Under the pieces are notes generated by a model. That model was not told the DNA's origin, made no database searches, and worked only from the letters and a program-made list of their open reading frames with translations. This document shows, in pieces, positions 25,703 through 39,423 of a DNA stretch of 64,000 nucleotides. The position numbers were made by a program, and so were the translations under genes. The stretch covers positions 60,734,001-60,798,000 of the forward strand of contig JAJNNQ010000006.1 of NCBI GenBank assembly GCA_027886175.1, in the 5' to 3' direction. The stretch's first letter is position 1, and each line of letters begins with the position of its first letter. This stretch comes from Phylloscopus collybita (taxonomy: Eukaryota; Chordata; Aves; Passeriformes; Phylloscopidae).

Positions 25703-26391
25703 AGTTCATTGCTGTCCACAGTTCTCGGGGTCTCTGCTTGCCCGAGAATGATGGATGGGCACTGCCCCTGGTCCTTCGGGAAGCCCCGAGATGCCCACAG
25801 AAAAGACGAGGAGTCTTCAGATGTTCTTTTTCTGAGTTTTCTTCTTTGTTTATTATATCTTATCTCTACAATTCTCTCTGAGCTCTGCCAAGGTCTGGAC
25901 AGCACGGGCAACAGGCGACGACTGTCCGCCTGCCCACAGGTTGTCATCTTATATACAGATAATTGTGTGTACATTATTTACAATTGTGACCCAGTGCATG
26001 CACTTGACACTAGACAGGTATTTTCTGCTTTAACCCAATCCCTCTAAACCTACTTCATGTCGTCACCACTGTGCAAAATGGAGACAAAGAAGGAGAAGAC
26101 TCTAGGGTAACACCCAGAATCCTCCACCTTGTCTCTGGTCCTTCTTATCTTGAAACCCCTAACGTGAAAATATTATTACTTTCTACTACTTTCAAGGCCT
26201 TGCAATTCTTCCCATAGTGTTGGTAGTTTTTCCCATGGACTATAATCGAGACCCCTGCCTGTCTGGGGTCCATGCCAGGGTCTGTAACCCCCGTGTACAT
26301 ATCTCTGACCCCCCTGTACAGGTTTTAAACCCCCCTGTACAGGTTTCTGCTTGTCCAGGGTTTCCAGAGGAATACCCTGGACTCCTACACA
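25703..26391 (-). mobile_element. Solo LTR, ERVL-like, about 690 bp
   Basis: Read on the - strand it starts TGTGTAGGAG and carries CTGTACAGGGGG repeats in U3. A TATATAAG box lies at about 25949-25956, and AATAAAC at about 25850-25856 is followed by a U5. Flanking direct repeats of cagtga sit at 25697-25702 and 26392-26397. If those are the true duplication, the 3' end reads ...CT rather than CA. No retroviral genes are present. Confidence 0.7.
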
Positions 26392-26397
26392 CAGTGA

Positions 26398-28723
26398 CAA
26401 GAGAACAAGGTGACACAGCCCAGAATTAAAATCCTGCCCCAGGGCCTGCCCAAGTGAAGGGTAACATCAGTGGCTGCTGAATTCAGGCCTGACAGTTTCC
26501 AATCCTTGTTTATCCATCCCTTTTGTGCCGTTAGGAGTACCCCAGGTAAGCAACCCAGAAAACATCCAGGGACAAGCCCTGAAGTCACAGCAAGGTCACA
26601 GAGGTGTCACAGGAGGCCTGTAGGCTTTTATGACCTCCTTTCTCTTTGGCAGAGAGCTGCTTTTCTAAGCGATTCAGCAGCCAGGCACTGCTTTGTCTAT
26701 CAGCGTCCAGATGGGCTCGCTGCTACCGGGCAATCCCGCAGGATGATGATTCCATAGCAGGTATTAATCCACAGGAAGGGGAAGGTAGCTCTGTGTGTGT
26801 GGAAACAGGCTTCTCTCCATGTCCTTAATGAGGCTTTAAAGCGCTTCTGAAGAGGCAGAGGGTTCTCAGGGAGAATCCGAGACGGAATTCAAGGAAAACT
26901 CGGCCTTTCCACAGCACCTCCATCCCGGGGCTGAGCAGCTGCTGGGATCTTCAGGATGCACCACAGCCCTGTGACACGTGGTAGAATGGAGGACAAATAA
27001 ACCAGAAAGGGCAGGGATTAGAGAGTTTAGATCCAAAAAAGCACTAAATGGCTCTTGATAACTCCTGGGAACTATTTATTGATTCCTTCTCCGCGCGGCG
27101 CATTCCCATTAAATGATTTCATTTCCTTATTTCTCCTAATCACATCACTTGCTTTAGAAGTCTTTTGCTCCCTGAGACCTGGGGCTGCACAGATAACTTC
27201 AGTTTCTCGTGTGGCTCCGCTTTTTATGACATGTGAAAAGTTGATACAGTAAAAAACAACTCCTTGGAGCCAGCAGGTCTGGAGCTTTCATCACCGGGAA
27301 TCGCAGCTCCAAGGAAGCACTGAAGGGGTAATTCCTGTGCTAGGCTGAGTCAGAGCAACAAATGCTTTTTTCCTTCTCTGGATGGGCACTGACAAACTCC
27401 TTTGGAGGATGTGACTGCCTCTGAAAAGTGCACTGACACCACGGAAATAGGAGTGAGAGATCAGGAATAATAAGATTAATTAAGGCAGCCATGCTGCAAT
27501 GGTCGAATCCTTGAGTCCTTGTAAAAGCTGGCACTGCAAATTTTTTTTCTCTGCCCTAGGATAACTTTGCTCCATGCTGGGGAAAAAAAAAAAAAAGGGC
27601 ATTGGAAACAATACCTTCATTTTGTGGACAAAAAGGGGATGCTGTTTGGTGTTTTCCTCTGAAAATAAAGGAAGAAAGGGAAGGCATTAAGGGGCATGCA
27701 AAGGGAAAGAACCTGCATCTCCCAGTACTTCCCAAATTTAACCCCCCCATCATTGTACAGATTTTTGCAAGCCAGCAGTGTGAATCATGTTCTCCTGTGT
27801 GACCCTGAGCCCTCTGGAAGACCTTTGCTTCCACCAGGTTTTGTGTTTTTCTGTTGTTTAAGAAGATACTGGTTTTCCACTTCAGCCCTTGGTCCTACAC
27901 GTAGGGGTGAGTTCCTGTGGTGAGCACGTCTGCTCTGACTGTTATTTAAGGTTAGTCATAAAAACAGATCAGCCCAGACAGGTGTCGAGTGGGATTTGTG
28001 GGATTTATGGGATTCTTGCTGCCAGGGGAAGAGGACAGGGTGAGATGCAGGTGCCTGGCACTGCTCCGTGTCGAGCAGAGGGACGTTGTCCTTCCTCTGC
28101 TGTCAAAATCCACATTTCCAAAAGCCACCTCATCGTGGAGAGGCAGCATTAACCTCCAGACACTGATTAATCCTCTTTGAGGGGGTTTCAGTGTTGTGTG
28201 ACTCTGCCAAGGCCCCTCACAAGGGGGAGAATTTGCACCTAAAAATCTCATTTCATGGAGGAGCTCCCACTCTCTGCTCACCCCCAGCAAACCAGGCCGT
28301 GGTGGGCACAGAACCTTGCCATGCCAAACAAGCTGAGAAGAACCCACAATTGCTTCAAATGAACACAGGTTTCTCCTACTTATGGTGTTGCTTGGTAATT
28401 CCATGTAGACAGAAAGGATTCATTTCCCACTCCTGCTCAGGGAACGTGCACACAGCAGCCATTACCAGTAATTTGTCATCTGCTCAAACCCCACGTGCAT
28501 CCATAGGAAAATTAAATTCAATTTCCTTTCCATTTTAAATATCTCTGAAGATATTCCCCCATCCAGGACGGCCCTTTAAGCAAGAGCTTCACCTCAGGCC
28601 CCTGAGTGATTCTGGGGATGTCAAGAGCTTTCCTGGGCAGGGCTGTGATCCATAGCAGATGTACACCTGCACTGCAGAATGAAAACCCAGCAAAGGCACA
28701 GAATTAAGGCACCAGGGTACCAG

Positions 28724-28765
<42 letters not shown>

Positions 28766-30221
28766 TGATTATTTTTGAGGTCCTGCAATTTTGCTCCTGT
28801 CTGCAAGGTTGGGAAAAAAAAGAAAAAAAGGAAAAAAAAACCCAACCAACCCTCCAACACAACGAGGGAAATTAGCTACAGCAAGGCCCCGTTTCAAAAG
28901 CACAGAGCTCTCTGAGTCCCCCGAGGAAAATTTTACACAATCCTACTCTCAAAATAATGTTCAGGTTGCAAAATTGAGCAATCATAAAAGTCAGGAAATT
29001 TAAAAAGTTAGTACGTGTCTTTCAGTGTTAGCTCAGCAACAGCAAATCTATGTAGTGAGAGGGGTTTGTACTTGGCAATTTCTGGGTGAAATTTAAGCTT
29101 TAAAAATCTTCTCGTTGACCATTAATATGCAGCATAAATGATCTTGGTTGTTTAATGTCTCGAAGAGGCATCTTAATCATGAGAATTTCCTGGCTGTGGA
29201 ATTCAGGGGGCTTGGTTCTGAAATAAAATGGCACTGCTGCATAGCTGAGTTATTTTTGGGGGGTTTTGTCATCACTGGGGAAGAAAGGGAATTTCACCTG
29301 TGTTAGAATCACCTCAGAATAACTTTGTGGTGCTTATAAAAAGCTGTGATTTATATAGTTAGGGAACTGAACTAAGCTTTTGGGGTGGTTTTTTTTTTTT
29401 TTTTTTTTTTGAGAACTTCTGTGGTAAAGAGACCACAGTGCTGGCAGGAGAAGGAAACCTCCCCAAACAAACGTGCTCTACCTGAGTTAATACCGAGCCG
29501 TGCCACAGAATGTTTAAAAATACAGGATGATATTTCCAGGCCAGATGCAGGAGTTTCCCTGAGCTCTGTGTGGTGGTTTAACTTACCATGAAAGCCTAAA
29601 TGCAGTGTGATGGCAGTGTTTAGATAAGGCAGATGGAGAGCCCAGCTCGAGGCTGGGTACTGCAGAAATGCTGAGCCTTATAAATGAGCTGTATTGCGCT
29701 CTGGGATTTTCCTGGCTGAGCCTTTCAAACCCCAGGCTAGATTAAATCATCACAGCTGGGGAGAAAAATATCAAGAGCTGAATAACTACTTTATGAGAGC
29801 TGTAAGAGTGTGAAGGTTTTAAGAAGCTAAATAATTATGGCACTCCCTGAGAGCTGCAGGGAAGATGAATGAGTTTGTGGCCGACAGCGCCGGTTCTGCT
29901 GATGTCATTCTGAAAAACAAATGAAAATATCAAAAACGTGGGGAGAATTTCACACACAGCTAAGGGAGCAAATACAGGTTAAAGTGTGGCAGTGAGGAGT
30001 CCAACAATGGCTCAGCTCCAAGGAAAAAATGACATTTTGGTGTTTCCAGGGATTTTTATGTGTGAGGTTCAGTGCCCCGGGTCTGGTGCAGGAAGCCACG
30101 AGCATCCTGAGCTCTGTGTCAGTCAGCTGTGGGCTGGTTTAGTCATGGAACTCAGTCAGCCTGGGAAACAAATGTCTCCCATGAAGGCATGAGAGTGGCA
30201 GGACCTAAAACTTTGTGTAAA
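26398..30221. other. Non-coding sequence
   Basis: No exon recognised. The stretch at 26640-26760 and the CpG-bearing patch near 27085-27100 look less repetitive than their surroundings. Confidence 0.5.
28722..28762. repeat. Poly(A) run
   Basis: About 41 A residues. Flanking sequence does not identify a parent retroposon. Confidence 0.95.
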
Positions 30222-30380
30222 ACCCCAGAATGCCAGAATGGTTTGGGTTGGAAGGGACTTTGGAGATCACCTCACTTCAACCCCCTGCCACAGGCAGGGA
30301 TGGCCCTCGTTAGACCAGGCTTCTCCAAGCCCTGTCCAACCTGGCCTTGGACACTTCCAGGGATCCAGGGGTATCCATGA
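30222..30380 (-). mobile_element. CR1 3' end
   Basis: Begins ccagaatggtttgggttgga and continues to ttccagggatccaggggt. Confidence 0.8.
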
Positions 30381-30714
30381 GTGTCACCAGTGCAAAGTTC
30401 AGGCAAACATCTAAGGGAGAAGGAGACCTTTGGGTTGTAGTTGATCCCATCCCTTCCATCAGACGGGCTCTGGGGGAGCTGCTCTCTGCTCACACCAACA
30501 CCAGCGAGTTCAAAGCTCTTCTCAGAGGTCTCTGAGGACAATGGGCATGTTTGGCCAGTCTGGGGCTGCCAAACCCCTTCCAGAAATGCATTTGGAGCAG
30601 CAATGCCAGCTGAGCTCCTGGGGTTTGCCAAAGCTGGGTGCCACAGGTGCCCCTGACACCATCTATTCAGGCGTGGTGCACTTTGTGCAGCAAACACAGC
30701 CACGCATAAATTCA

Positions 30715-30905
30715 GGGGGGATATTTCCCCATGGAAAGGGTGCTCAGGCCTTGGCAGGGGCTGCCCAGGGAGCTTTGCAGTGCCCAGCCCTGGAGGTGTC
30801 CCCTGGAGGTGGCACTCAGTGCTCTGGGCTGGGGACAAGGTGGGCACGGGGCACAGCTGGGACTGCCTGGGCTTTGCCAGCCTCAGGGATTCTGTGTTTA
30901 GTTTG
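30715..30905 (+). mobile_element. CR1 3' fragment
   Basis: Contains the aaagggtgctcaggccttgg block to the cagggattctgtg end; near-identical to parts of 60755-61235. Confidence 0.78.
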
Positions 30906-33900
30906 AGCTGCTCAGACATTGCCTGCAATTCAGTCTGGGAGAAACTCGACAATCAAAAAAAGGCAAAGAAATCAAATAAAAGCTGTGAGAGGGCTGGGAA
31001 TGCCCGGGCAGCTGTGGGATGAAAGTTTATGGGGCCGAGATGGGGGCAGAAGTGAGAGGGGAAGGGTGCCCTGAGTCCATGAGCATGGAAATCATGGAGA
31101 GACGTCCTGCTGACTCCGGGCAGCTTAGCCTGGATCCAGCACATGGCCTTGCCCTTCCCCTTCCCCCTCCTGGTGTGCAGCATGGCAGCCCAGATCCTGT
31201 TTCAGGGTTTGTACTGGCGCATTTTTTCTCCCTTAGATCTTTCCACGGGAGAGCTCCGGCCCCTCCATGTGGGACAGCAACACCCCCGGGGCTGAGCCTG
31301 GGGACAGAGGGTCAGGAGAGGGGCTGTGCTGCCTCTGGAAAGCCAGCAGCAATCCTGGGAATGAGAGGATAGCTGAGGATGCAGACCCCCAGCGGGTTAT
31401 GCCACTGGCGACACCTCAAAATTCCTTTTGGTCTTTAACAAAGCAGCGGTTGAAATGTTGGGAAGAAGTTTCTGGAAGCACCTGCACCGCTGTGCAGTGT
31501 TTGTTGCCCAAAATCTGACCAAGATTTTGCAATGAGCCAGTTTGGGGGTCACAGTCCCCTCCTGAGACCAGGCTGTGCCATGGCTGAAGGGGCAAAGGCA
31601 CCCGAAAACCCGAAACTCACAAAACCTCGCAGCCAAAGTGAACTTCAATTGGGCTGGAAACCATTTTAAGCACTATTAAATAAGATAAATAACATGAGAG
31701 TGGGGAGCAGGAGGGGAGGAGGAGTGAGCCCAGGTGAGACAGGGATAATAAACAAGGCATGATTGCTCTCAACAGATATTGGCAGAGCAGGCACATGAAC
31801 GAGGTCATTTGTTTGGGCTGATGCAAGGAAATCCAGCTGGGAGAAGGAGCAGGAGGGTTTGGTTTGGCTCTCAGGGTGTATTTCTGTGGAGTGTAACAGA
31901 CTGTGGAGAAATCTGCCACAGGAAATGTTAGAAACTCCAAGGCTTGAGTCAGTTAAAAAGTGACTCAAGTGGGGAAACTGAGTGGGGAAAAATCGCCCGG
32001 AATGATTTGGAGGGAAACGCTCGTGGAACTGGGCAAGCACAGGGGTCTCTGGCTATAAATTGTAATATTTCAGATACAATGGGTAGCCAGCAAACTGCAC
32101 ACAGGGAATGAGGGGACAGAGCTCCTCCAAATTCTGCCTCCCAAGCTCCCAGCAGCCAAATCCCTGCTGGTGTAAATTGGTGAACCTCCTTTCCCTCCGC
32201 GGAGGTGCGTGGACGATTCCTGTGAGGTGGCCCAAGAACTCCTGACCCCGGGGCTACACCAGCTCCACCATCCCCTGGCATCCAGGGTAACAAATACCCT
32301 GATTTATCCCCGGGGCTCTCTGTAATTTGCCAGCTCTCACTCGCAGACAGGAATCCTCCAGGGCACCGAGCCCCCCGCGAGTTCTGCGTCATTGCAGCCC
32401 CAAACCCTTTGTGCAGATGTTGGTGCCCCCCCCTTCCCCTCTAATCTGAGGGGCTGATAAAAGCCCAGCCTACGCACAGCCCGCCCCTGGCTCTAGCAGA
32501 TCATGTTCCACAAGTGGATATGCTTGTTTCCAGCAGGGAGACTTTCTGATGTTGCTTTGGCTGCTCTTATTTGGGAAGGAAAACGCTCCCGCCACACAGA
32601 AAATTCTCTTTCGCTTCTCACGTCTCCTTTTCTTTTTTTTTTTTTCTCTTTTTTTTTGGCAAAGATTTCTTTTCACTCCAACCCCGTTAAATATTGAGAT
32701 AAACTCTTGTCTTGTCTTTTCCCTGTGTCCCAACTTGTAAAGAAATGCTACATGAAGGTCAGAGTAATGGTCTTATAAAAAAAAAAATGCTACGTGAAGT
32801 TTAGATCAGTGGTGTTGTGGTCTCCCTGTAAAACATCAGTGATTCAAGCACCCATGAATTTACCCTCAGCTGGAGTTATTTTCATGGAGAAAAAGAAGTC
32901 AAAATTATCAAAAAAATGTCACCAAGTGTTTGGCCAGTGGAACCAATCACCTGATTTTGACAGCACTGAGCATTTCATCACCTTGTCTCATCAGCCACTG
33001 AATTTTTTTGTCACGTTTGGTACCCCTTGGAAATGAAATCTGGCATCTCTGATCTGCCCATCCCTCCCCAGGAGCTTTGGGAATGATTCCTTTTCCTGAT
33101 TATCACCCTTGACTCCAGACCAAATGAGGGATGGGCTCTAAAGGAAATAAATGTTGATTTATCATGTTCTTGCAGAGGATTTCATTGTGGTTTTGTGTTT
33201 GCAGACAAATCTGAATTAAGATTATTCAGACAGGAACTGCGAACTCCACAGAGCCAAGTACAAGAAAAGAGCCAGGTTTTGGGGGGTGTTGACTCCTCCA
33301 GCAGAGTCCCAGAGGTAAACAAACACCTCCAGGAGTCAGTAAACCAATTCCAGTCACTTTCTGCAAAGAAATGAAGGGTTTTGGTGTGTATTTTAATACT
33401 ATAAATAAAGGGCAGAACTAAATAGTCCCATTGCATGTAGAATATACTTTATAAATGTAGATATAATATGTTATCCCGTGGTGGGTGTTTATTATCATTT
33501 AAAATGTTTAAAACTAAGAACCTTGGCTTCCTTCAGCAAAACTATGAGTTGCAAGAGCTTTTGTTCACATGCCAGCCCAAGAGCTAAATGTGAATATCCC
33601 TTCCTCTGACCACATCAATCATTTTATAACCACAGTCAGATCATTTTGCTCTTTCACCCTTTTTTTTTTTTTTTTTTTTTTTCCTCACAGATTTTATGGG
33701 AGGACACTGAGAGACTGAGTTAGAGATGTGACAAATGATCCACTCAGCCACCCCAAAAAGCAGGTAGCAGCCCTTGAGGGGGCTGGCAATTAATGCCATA
33801 TGTGACACAAACCTCTCCCTAAATGTACCTTCCTCAGTCACTGGTTGTCTATGGGACTGAGGGGACAAAGCTCTGAAATTTGGGGAGTAAAATTAAATGG

Positions 33901-35574
33901 AACCAAAATGTGGACCTGATTCTGTTTGTTGCCTTTCCAGTGTTTTTCCAGGTCTACTGACTTTTATAAAAATTCAGGGTGAAGATGAAACTTCCAGTTT
34001 CGTCCTCTAAGAAAAAACCCCAAGTAACAGCCCACAAAAAAAAGCTGCATAATTCCGTGCTGGAAACAAAACATTTGGTGTCTTTTGAGGAGTATTTCAA
34101 AAGAAAGAGAATTTTAAATCCAGCAGAGATGATGTGCGACTGGTCCCAAGCAGGAACAAGCCATGAAATGAAGGGCAGCACCCAAAACCCTTCCCCCTAA
34201 GGAAATTTGGGAAAATAATGAGATGGTGCAAGGCCTGTTCTAAATCCATGGAGAGACCCAGGAAGGTGCTGGGGGCTGCAGGGATGTGAGGAGGGGTTGA
34301 GGCTCCTGCTGCACATCTGGCAGGGAGAGCAGCAGCTGCACTGCCCCAATCCCTGGCAGAGAGGGAGGGGGTAGGAGTAGGTGTAGGATCAGGCTTGGTT
34401 ACAACGTGCCTTTCAAACTTTTATTGATTTCCTAATCTCCTCTTTCAAGAAGTAAAGAGGGGTGGGAATGAAGGGAAGAATTTTGCTGTGAGCCAGGGCC
34501 GGGCCTTGCTGCCCCTCAGATCTGCCCACCCTCGCCCACATCCAAGGCAGGGAGCTCTTCTTACCAGCTAATTTTTTTTTTTCCCTTGAAAATATTTGAG
34601 CAGGAGTGAGCAGTGAGAGGGCCTGGGAAGCTGAAAGAGCAGAATTTACAATGCCAGGGTGTGGAACCTCACTCACCTGTCTGGTGAACCTGAGCAGGCC
34701 CCAAAGCTCTGATCCTTAAACATTAATGAATCAAGCTGTGGGAGATTATTCAAATAAAATTAATTTGAAAAGTAAAATGAGTACATACTTAAAGGGCTTG
34801 GCTTAGCTGAAGTCCAGCAGATGGTAAGAAGGACATCACATCATTTTGCACTCCCAGTGTGGAGGCTGAAAGGGATTTCTGGCATTTCGGAGGGAAATGG
34901 TGCAGAATTAGAGGGTGCTGAAGGTAGAACTGAGGCTGGGAAGGGTGCACAGAGAAATACCAAAATTACTGGGCCAGAATTCCCTGGCAGAACCACCTGC
35001 AGGGAAGGGGCTCAGCAGCCAGGGTCTGCATGAGAGGAACAACTCAGAGGTCTGGAGAAAGAGCAGCAACAGAAGGATGAGACTGACACGGGCAGGGAAG
35101 GAGTAAAATCAGGAACAATGAAAGAGACAGCAGTAGAACATGCATCTGTTATTTAATCCTGGGTAAATACCCAGATTAGTGACATCAGCTTCTGCTGTTT
35201 GTTTGGAGTTTACTCTGGAGCCCTGGCTCCCAAGGCTGAGGCAGCTGGGATAGAGCCCATGGATCCAGGCCAAGGGTTTATCCCAGACATGGCTGTTCTT
35301 GTGCAGCACAGGCATCAGGCAGAACTGAAGTTTGGATGGAAAAATTGTCTTTCCAGCCCTTGTGCTCGTAAAAATAAAGCTGGCACAAGCTGGCAGGGTG
35401 AGGGAATTCAACAGTTTAATAAATTGTCACATCATTTTGCAGTCACTCGGTGCTTAGATGGGCCTTGAAGGTCATGAAGGCTAAATATGAACATGGTGTC
35501 GCTTTTTTTTTTAAATTGGTTTTTATCCCACATGCCATTTTATTTCTCCAGAAAGGCTAAGCCTGGTTGACAGA
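30906..35574. other. Non-coding sequence
   Basis: Poly(T) and A-rich runs. A weak GATAAAAG box with a CCCGCCCC motif lies at about 32453-32488. Confidence 0.5.
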
Positions 35575-35830
35575 ATCCCAGAATCATTAAGGTTGGAAAA
35601 AAAACAGGATTATGGAGTTTCAGCTGTGCCCCATGCCCACCTTGTCCCCAGCCCAGAGCACTGAGTGCCACATCCTTGGACACCTCCAGGGATGAGCACT
35701 CCAAACCTCCCTGGGCAGCTCTTCCCAAGGCCTGAGCACCCTTTCAAGGAAGAAATTTTTCCTGATATCCAACCTGAGCCTCCCCTGGCACAGCTTGAGG
35801 CCTTTCCTTCTCCTCCTAGCCCTTGTTCCC
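35575..35830 (-). mobile_element. CR1 3' fragment
   Basis: Begins cagaatcattaaggttggaa and contains the gcccagagcactgagtgcca block. Confidence 0.8.
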
Positions 35831-36389
35831 TGCTAGAGAAGGGTGACTCCCAAGTGAGAAAGCGAACTGTGCTCACTCTCTAAAGAAATATCAACAAACA
35901 CAACCCACTCAGGGGAAAAAGAAAAAGAAATTAAAAAAAAAAAGGCTGATTTTTGATTTAATTTTTGATTGACTATTTGACTGGCCCAGCCCACAAGGAA
36001 CATCCAAGCCACCACTCACCTGATCCCACTGCACGTTCCCCAGCTGAGCTGTAAAGTGAGACCTTTCCACCAGGCTGCTGATGCCCCTGGAGATAAATGT
36101 GTCGAGTTCCTGCTGCTTTTGCCACTTGGCAGCCAGGAGGGGAAGGCTGGTGCCCAGCACTGAAAGTGTTACTGAGCACCAGGGGCAGCTGGAACTGCTG
36201 AGGGAGGCACATGGAAAACATGACCAGGAGCAAACGGCGCTAATTAACGCTGGCTGCTTAAATTAGAAAGCTTTTAACGGCTAATGTTTAAAAATAACAC
36301 CTTAATGGCATCTAAAAATAGCTGCTGCTGAGCACCAGAGTGTTTTGACCTCCATTAAACTGGGGGTCTGTTTTCCAGGCCTGGTGGTG

Positions 36390-36993
36390 TGTGCTGGTTT
36401 GAAAGCAAAACCAGTGAGACTCCCAGTCAGAGATACAATTTAATAGGATAAGAGAGGAAAAAAGGTAAAATAAAATAAATGGAACAATACAACCTGGCAC
36501 CCTGTTGGTCAGGGTGTTTGAAGTAGTCCAAAAGTAAGTCCTCCTGGAGTGGCAGAGGTGGTTCTGTTGGAGTAGAGATGATCCTGAGAGAGAAGGATCC
36601 AGTGATGGTGAGAAGGGTCCAATCTTCCTCCAGGAATCCAGTGGAACAAGATGAGATGTTCTTGTCAAAGCAGTGATTCCATCTGGTAGCTCTTGTTTCC
36701 TCTGGGAGTCCAGTGGATAAAAGCTCCTTGTGATGTCTCAAACCCTGGATTATATCCAGGTGGGAATGCTTGGCTCCTCCCCCTGGGTGGAGCATCTCCC
36801 AATGGGATGATCTCATTCCATGAGTCATGCAGTGGGTCCTTGATGGCCCATTAACCAGAGATAACGTCTTCTGGGAAGGCATTGTTGGGCTCATTAACAG
36901 AAGATAAGGAAAACACTGCCCCACCTTGGCTCCAAGGGCTCATGGGGATAGAATACAGACCTTGGGCACAATTTGACATTGGAACCTAGGACA
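36390..36993 (-). mobile_element. Solo LTR, ERVL-like, 604 bp, with perfect 5-bp target duplication
   Basis: It has TG...CA ends on the - strand (TGTCCTAGG...CCAGCACA), flanked by tggtg at 36385-36389 and 36994-36998. A five-base duplication is typical of ERVL-class integration. A TATAAT-like box lies near 36748-36755. No internal genes remain, so this is a recombined solo LTR. Confidence 0.85.
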
Positions 36994-36998
36994 TGGTG

Positions 36999-38044
36999 TA
37001 AATCACATTTTCCTTGGAGGTCCTGCAAAGCCTTTCTGCAAACCCACCAGGGTGAGCTGCATCACTGCTCAGGGTGGTGGGCAACGTGTGGATGTCCTGA
37101 GGGGCACAAGGAATTGGGAAGGATGATCTGGGGTTGTGCTCATCATGAAGGAGTGGGAGATTCCCAGACCAGGCAAAAACCTGGGGATGAGGAAGGTGCT
37201 GCTGGGATTTAGGACATAGGAGAGCCAAGCTCCATTTCCAGCTCAATGTCTTGAGGTCCCTCATGGTCCTGCTGTGACCCAAAACCATGTGGAGATCTCC
37301 CTGATCCTGGAGGAATATTCCCAGGATAATTTCCCTGAGATGTGTGGCGTGCTTATATCCAGATGCCCCTCACAGAAAAAAAAAATGATAATACAAAAAG
37401 GGAAAATACTGCCTAATTGTCCTTAATATGGGAAAGCCAAATAACCTGCAAGGCAAACATACATGAGGACTTCTCATGGTTGGGACAGAAATAAAGTATC
37501 TCCAGTAGTGCTGAGGTAACAATTTGCTCCTTTGTGCTGTGCTTGGCCCCATCTCATGGCCTGTTCTATCTGTGACAGCTGAGAGAAATCTGCAGCCAGA
37601 CCTCCCCTTGGAATGGTGATTTCTGATATAAAACCTTCTGTGATTTTCTTGGGATATGCAAATGAGGTAAATTCCTTCAGCAGCCACACAAACTCAGGTG
37701 TTTTCATTTATGTGTTACATAAAGAGTGTCTGAAAGGCCAGGAATTGGCAGCAGGAGGAAAAACTTCCCTAAAACCAGGCACGCTCAAGGAAAGCTGCTC
37801 GTTGGTTTGCTGTTCCCTACCAGGCAGCAAATCCAACATCCCATTCCTCCCCATCCCACGGCACACCCCAAATAAAAGAAATGTGCAGAAGCACAGCCTG
37901 TCCTGCCCAGGCCATAAAATCCTTGTGGTTTTCTATTTTTCCCTTTATTTTCACAATGTCCAAGGGATTGTTTTGGGAAGAGATGCCACATCCTACAAGA
38001 AAGATGGAGAGAGATTTCAAGGGCTTTGCAATTTCCACTTTCCA
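36999..38044. other. Non-coding sequence
   Basis: No gene or clear repeat recognised. Confidence 0.45.
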
Positions 38045-38312
38045 AGGGCTGAAGGGACAGGACCCAGGGAATGGCTTCCCAGTGCCAGAGGGCAGGGCTG
38101 GCTGGGATCTTGGGCAGGAATTGCTCCCTGGCAGGGTGGGGAGGAGGCTGGGATGGAATTCCCAGAGAAGCTGTGGATCCCTGGCAGTGCCCAGGGCCAG
38201 GTTGGACACTGGGGCTTGGAGCAGCCTGGGACATTTGAAGGTGTCCCTGCCCATGGAACTGGCTGATCTTTAATGCCCCTTCCAACCCAAACCATTCCAC
38301 AATTCCATGACT
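38045..38312 (+). mobile_element. CR1 3' end
   Basis: Ends cttccaacccaaaccattcc with the repeated attcca-type terminus. Confidence 0.82.
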
Positions 38313-39293
38313 TTGCTGTCAGGCAGAGATCAGTGACCAACTCTGGCACTGATGTCACCCCAAGCACTCCAGACTCTTTAGAGACAAGTCTGAGATGATG
38401 GGAATGTGGAGCAGCTTTCACTTTGCTCCCTCTGCATCCTTCTGCTGTCCTGATGGCATTGATTAGCTGATCCAGATGGTTTTCCTCCCTTTTCCTGCTT
38501 GGGCCAGCTCCTGCAAACACTTCCACTTTCTCCTCTGAGCAGGAGTTCAGCACGTGCACGGGGCTTGGCAGAGCTGGAGCCTAAACTTGTTCCTGTTTCT
38601 GAATTCCAAGCTGGATTGTGACGCAAGGGTTATTTTGTGTATTAAAATATCGGGTTTCTGCCCACACACATCATGTGTGATGGATAACAGAGCTGGCACG
38701 GCAGCCACTGGAAAAGGCCACTTAGCCTGGGGTTTATACAGAAGGAAGAGCTGCCATTCCTTGTTTTCCAGCTTGGATTTATACACGACCAAACTGTGAA
38801 GGTGTTGCCCCTCAGAAGCTCCAGGATGTTCCCCTGATTCCACATTTCACCCACAACCTGAAATCACGACCTGAAACTCCACAGATCCTAATGAAAATTA
38901 TTCCCCTTTGAGCCACTTTATTGAAATGCAACCTCAAGAAATACTGGCCAGTCAGGAAAGCGACTTTAATCCAATATTTGTTATCCTCTTCCACAGGTTT
39001 TAAATCACTCTTTTTGCTCCCTACTTCGAGCAAATACACCCTTATTGTTTTCCTAGTCCTGCTATGACCTTCTGGGAATGTTTTCATCGTGTAAAGCAAC
39101 CTGCAGTTCCCTACTTTATAAATCTCCTTCATTCCAAGTGTTAACACTACCCAATTCTCTGCTTTAAGAGAGGAAATCATGTTTGTTTTTTTGAAGAGCC
39201 TGCTGGGAAGGGGAATATTTGCATTTCAAATATTTTTTTCCCATTTCATAAATTGTCTGGAGCTCTCTTCCCAGCGGGCAGCACAAGGCTGTT

Positions 39294-39301
39294 TATATAA
39301 G
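39294..39301 (+). promoter_or_regulatory. Candidate TATA box upstream of the CLDN14 exon
   Basis: TATATAAG is a perfect TATA-box match, 290 bases before the CLDN14 start codon and on the same strand. A start site about 30 bases downstream would give an unspliced transcript with a 5' leader of about 265 bases. Family knowledge says CLDN14 usually has spliced non-coding 5' exons, so this would be an alternative promoter. It is inferred from motif and position only. Confidence 0.4.
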
Positions 39302-39423
39302 GGAAGAGGGAAGCTTGCCTTCCCACTACTTCCACAAAAATACGATTAACAGCGATAACTATGCTAATTATTGCCCTCGCTGCGCTTGGAACCCACCTCA
39401 CTGGCTGGAGAGGCGGCGCTTTG

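Noticed and set aside
1..39290. Search for non-coding 5' exons of CLDN14 or for SIM2
   Set aside because: No stretch could be tied to either gene from sequence alone.
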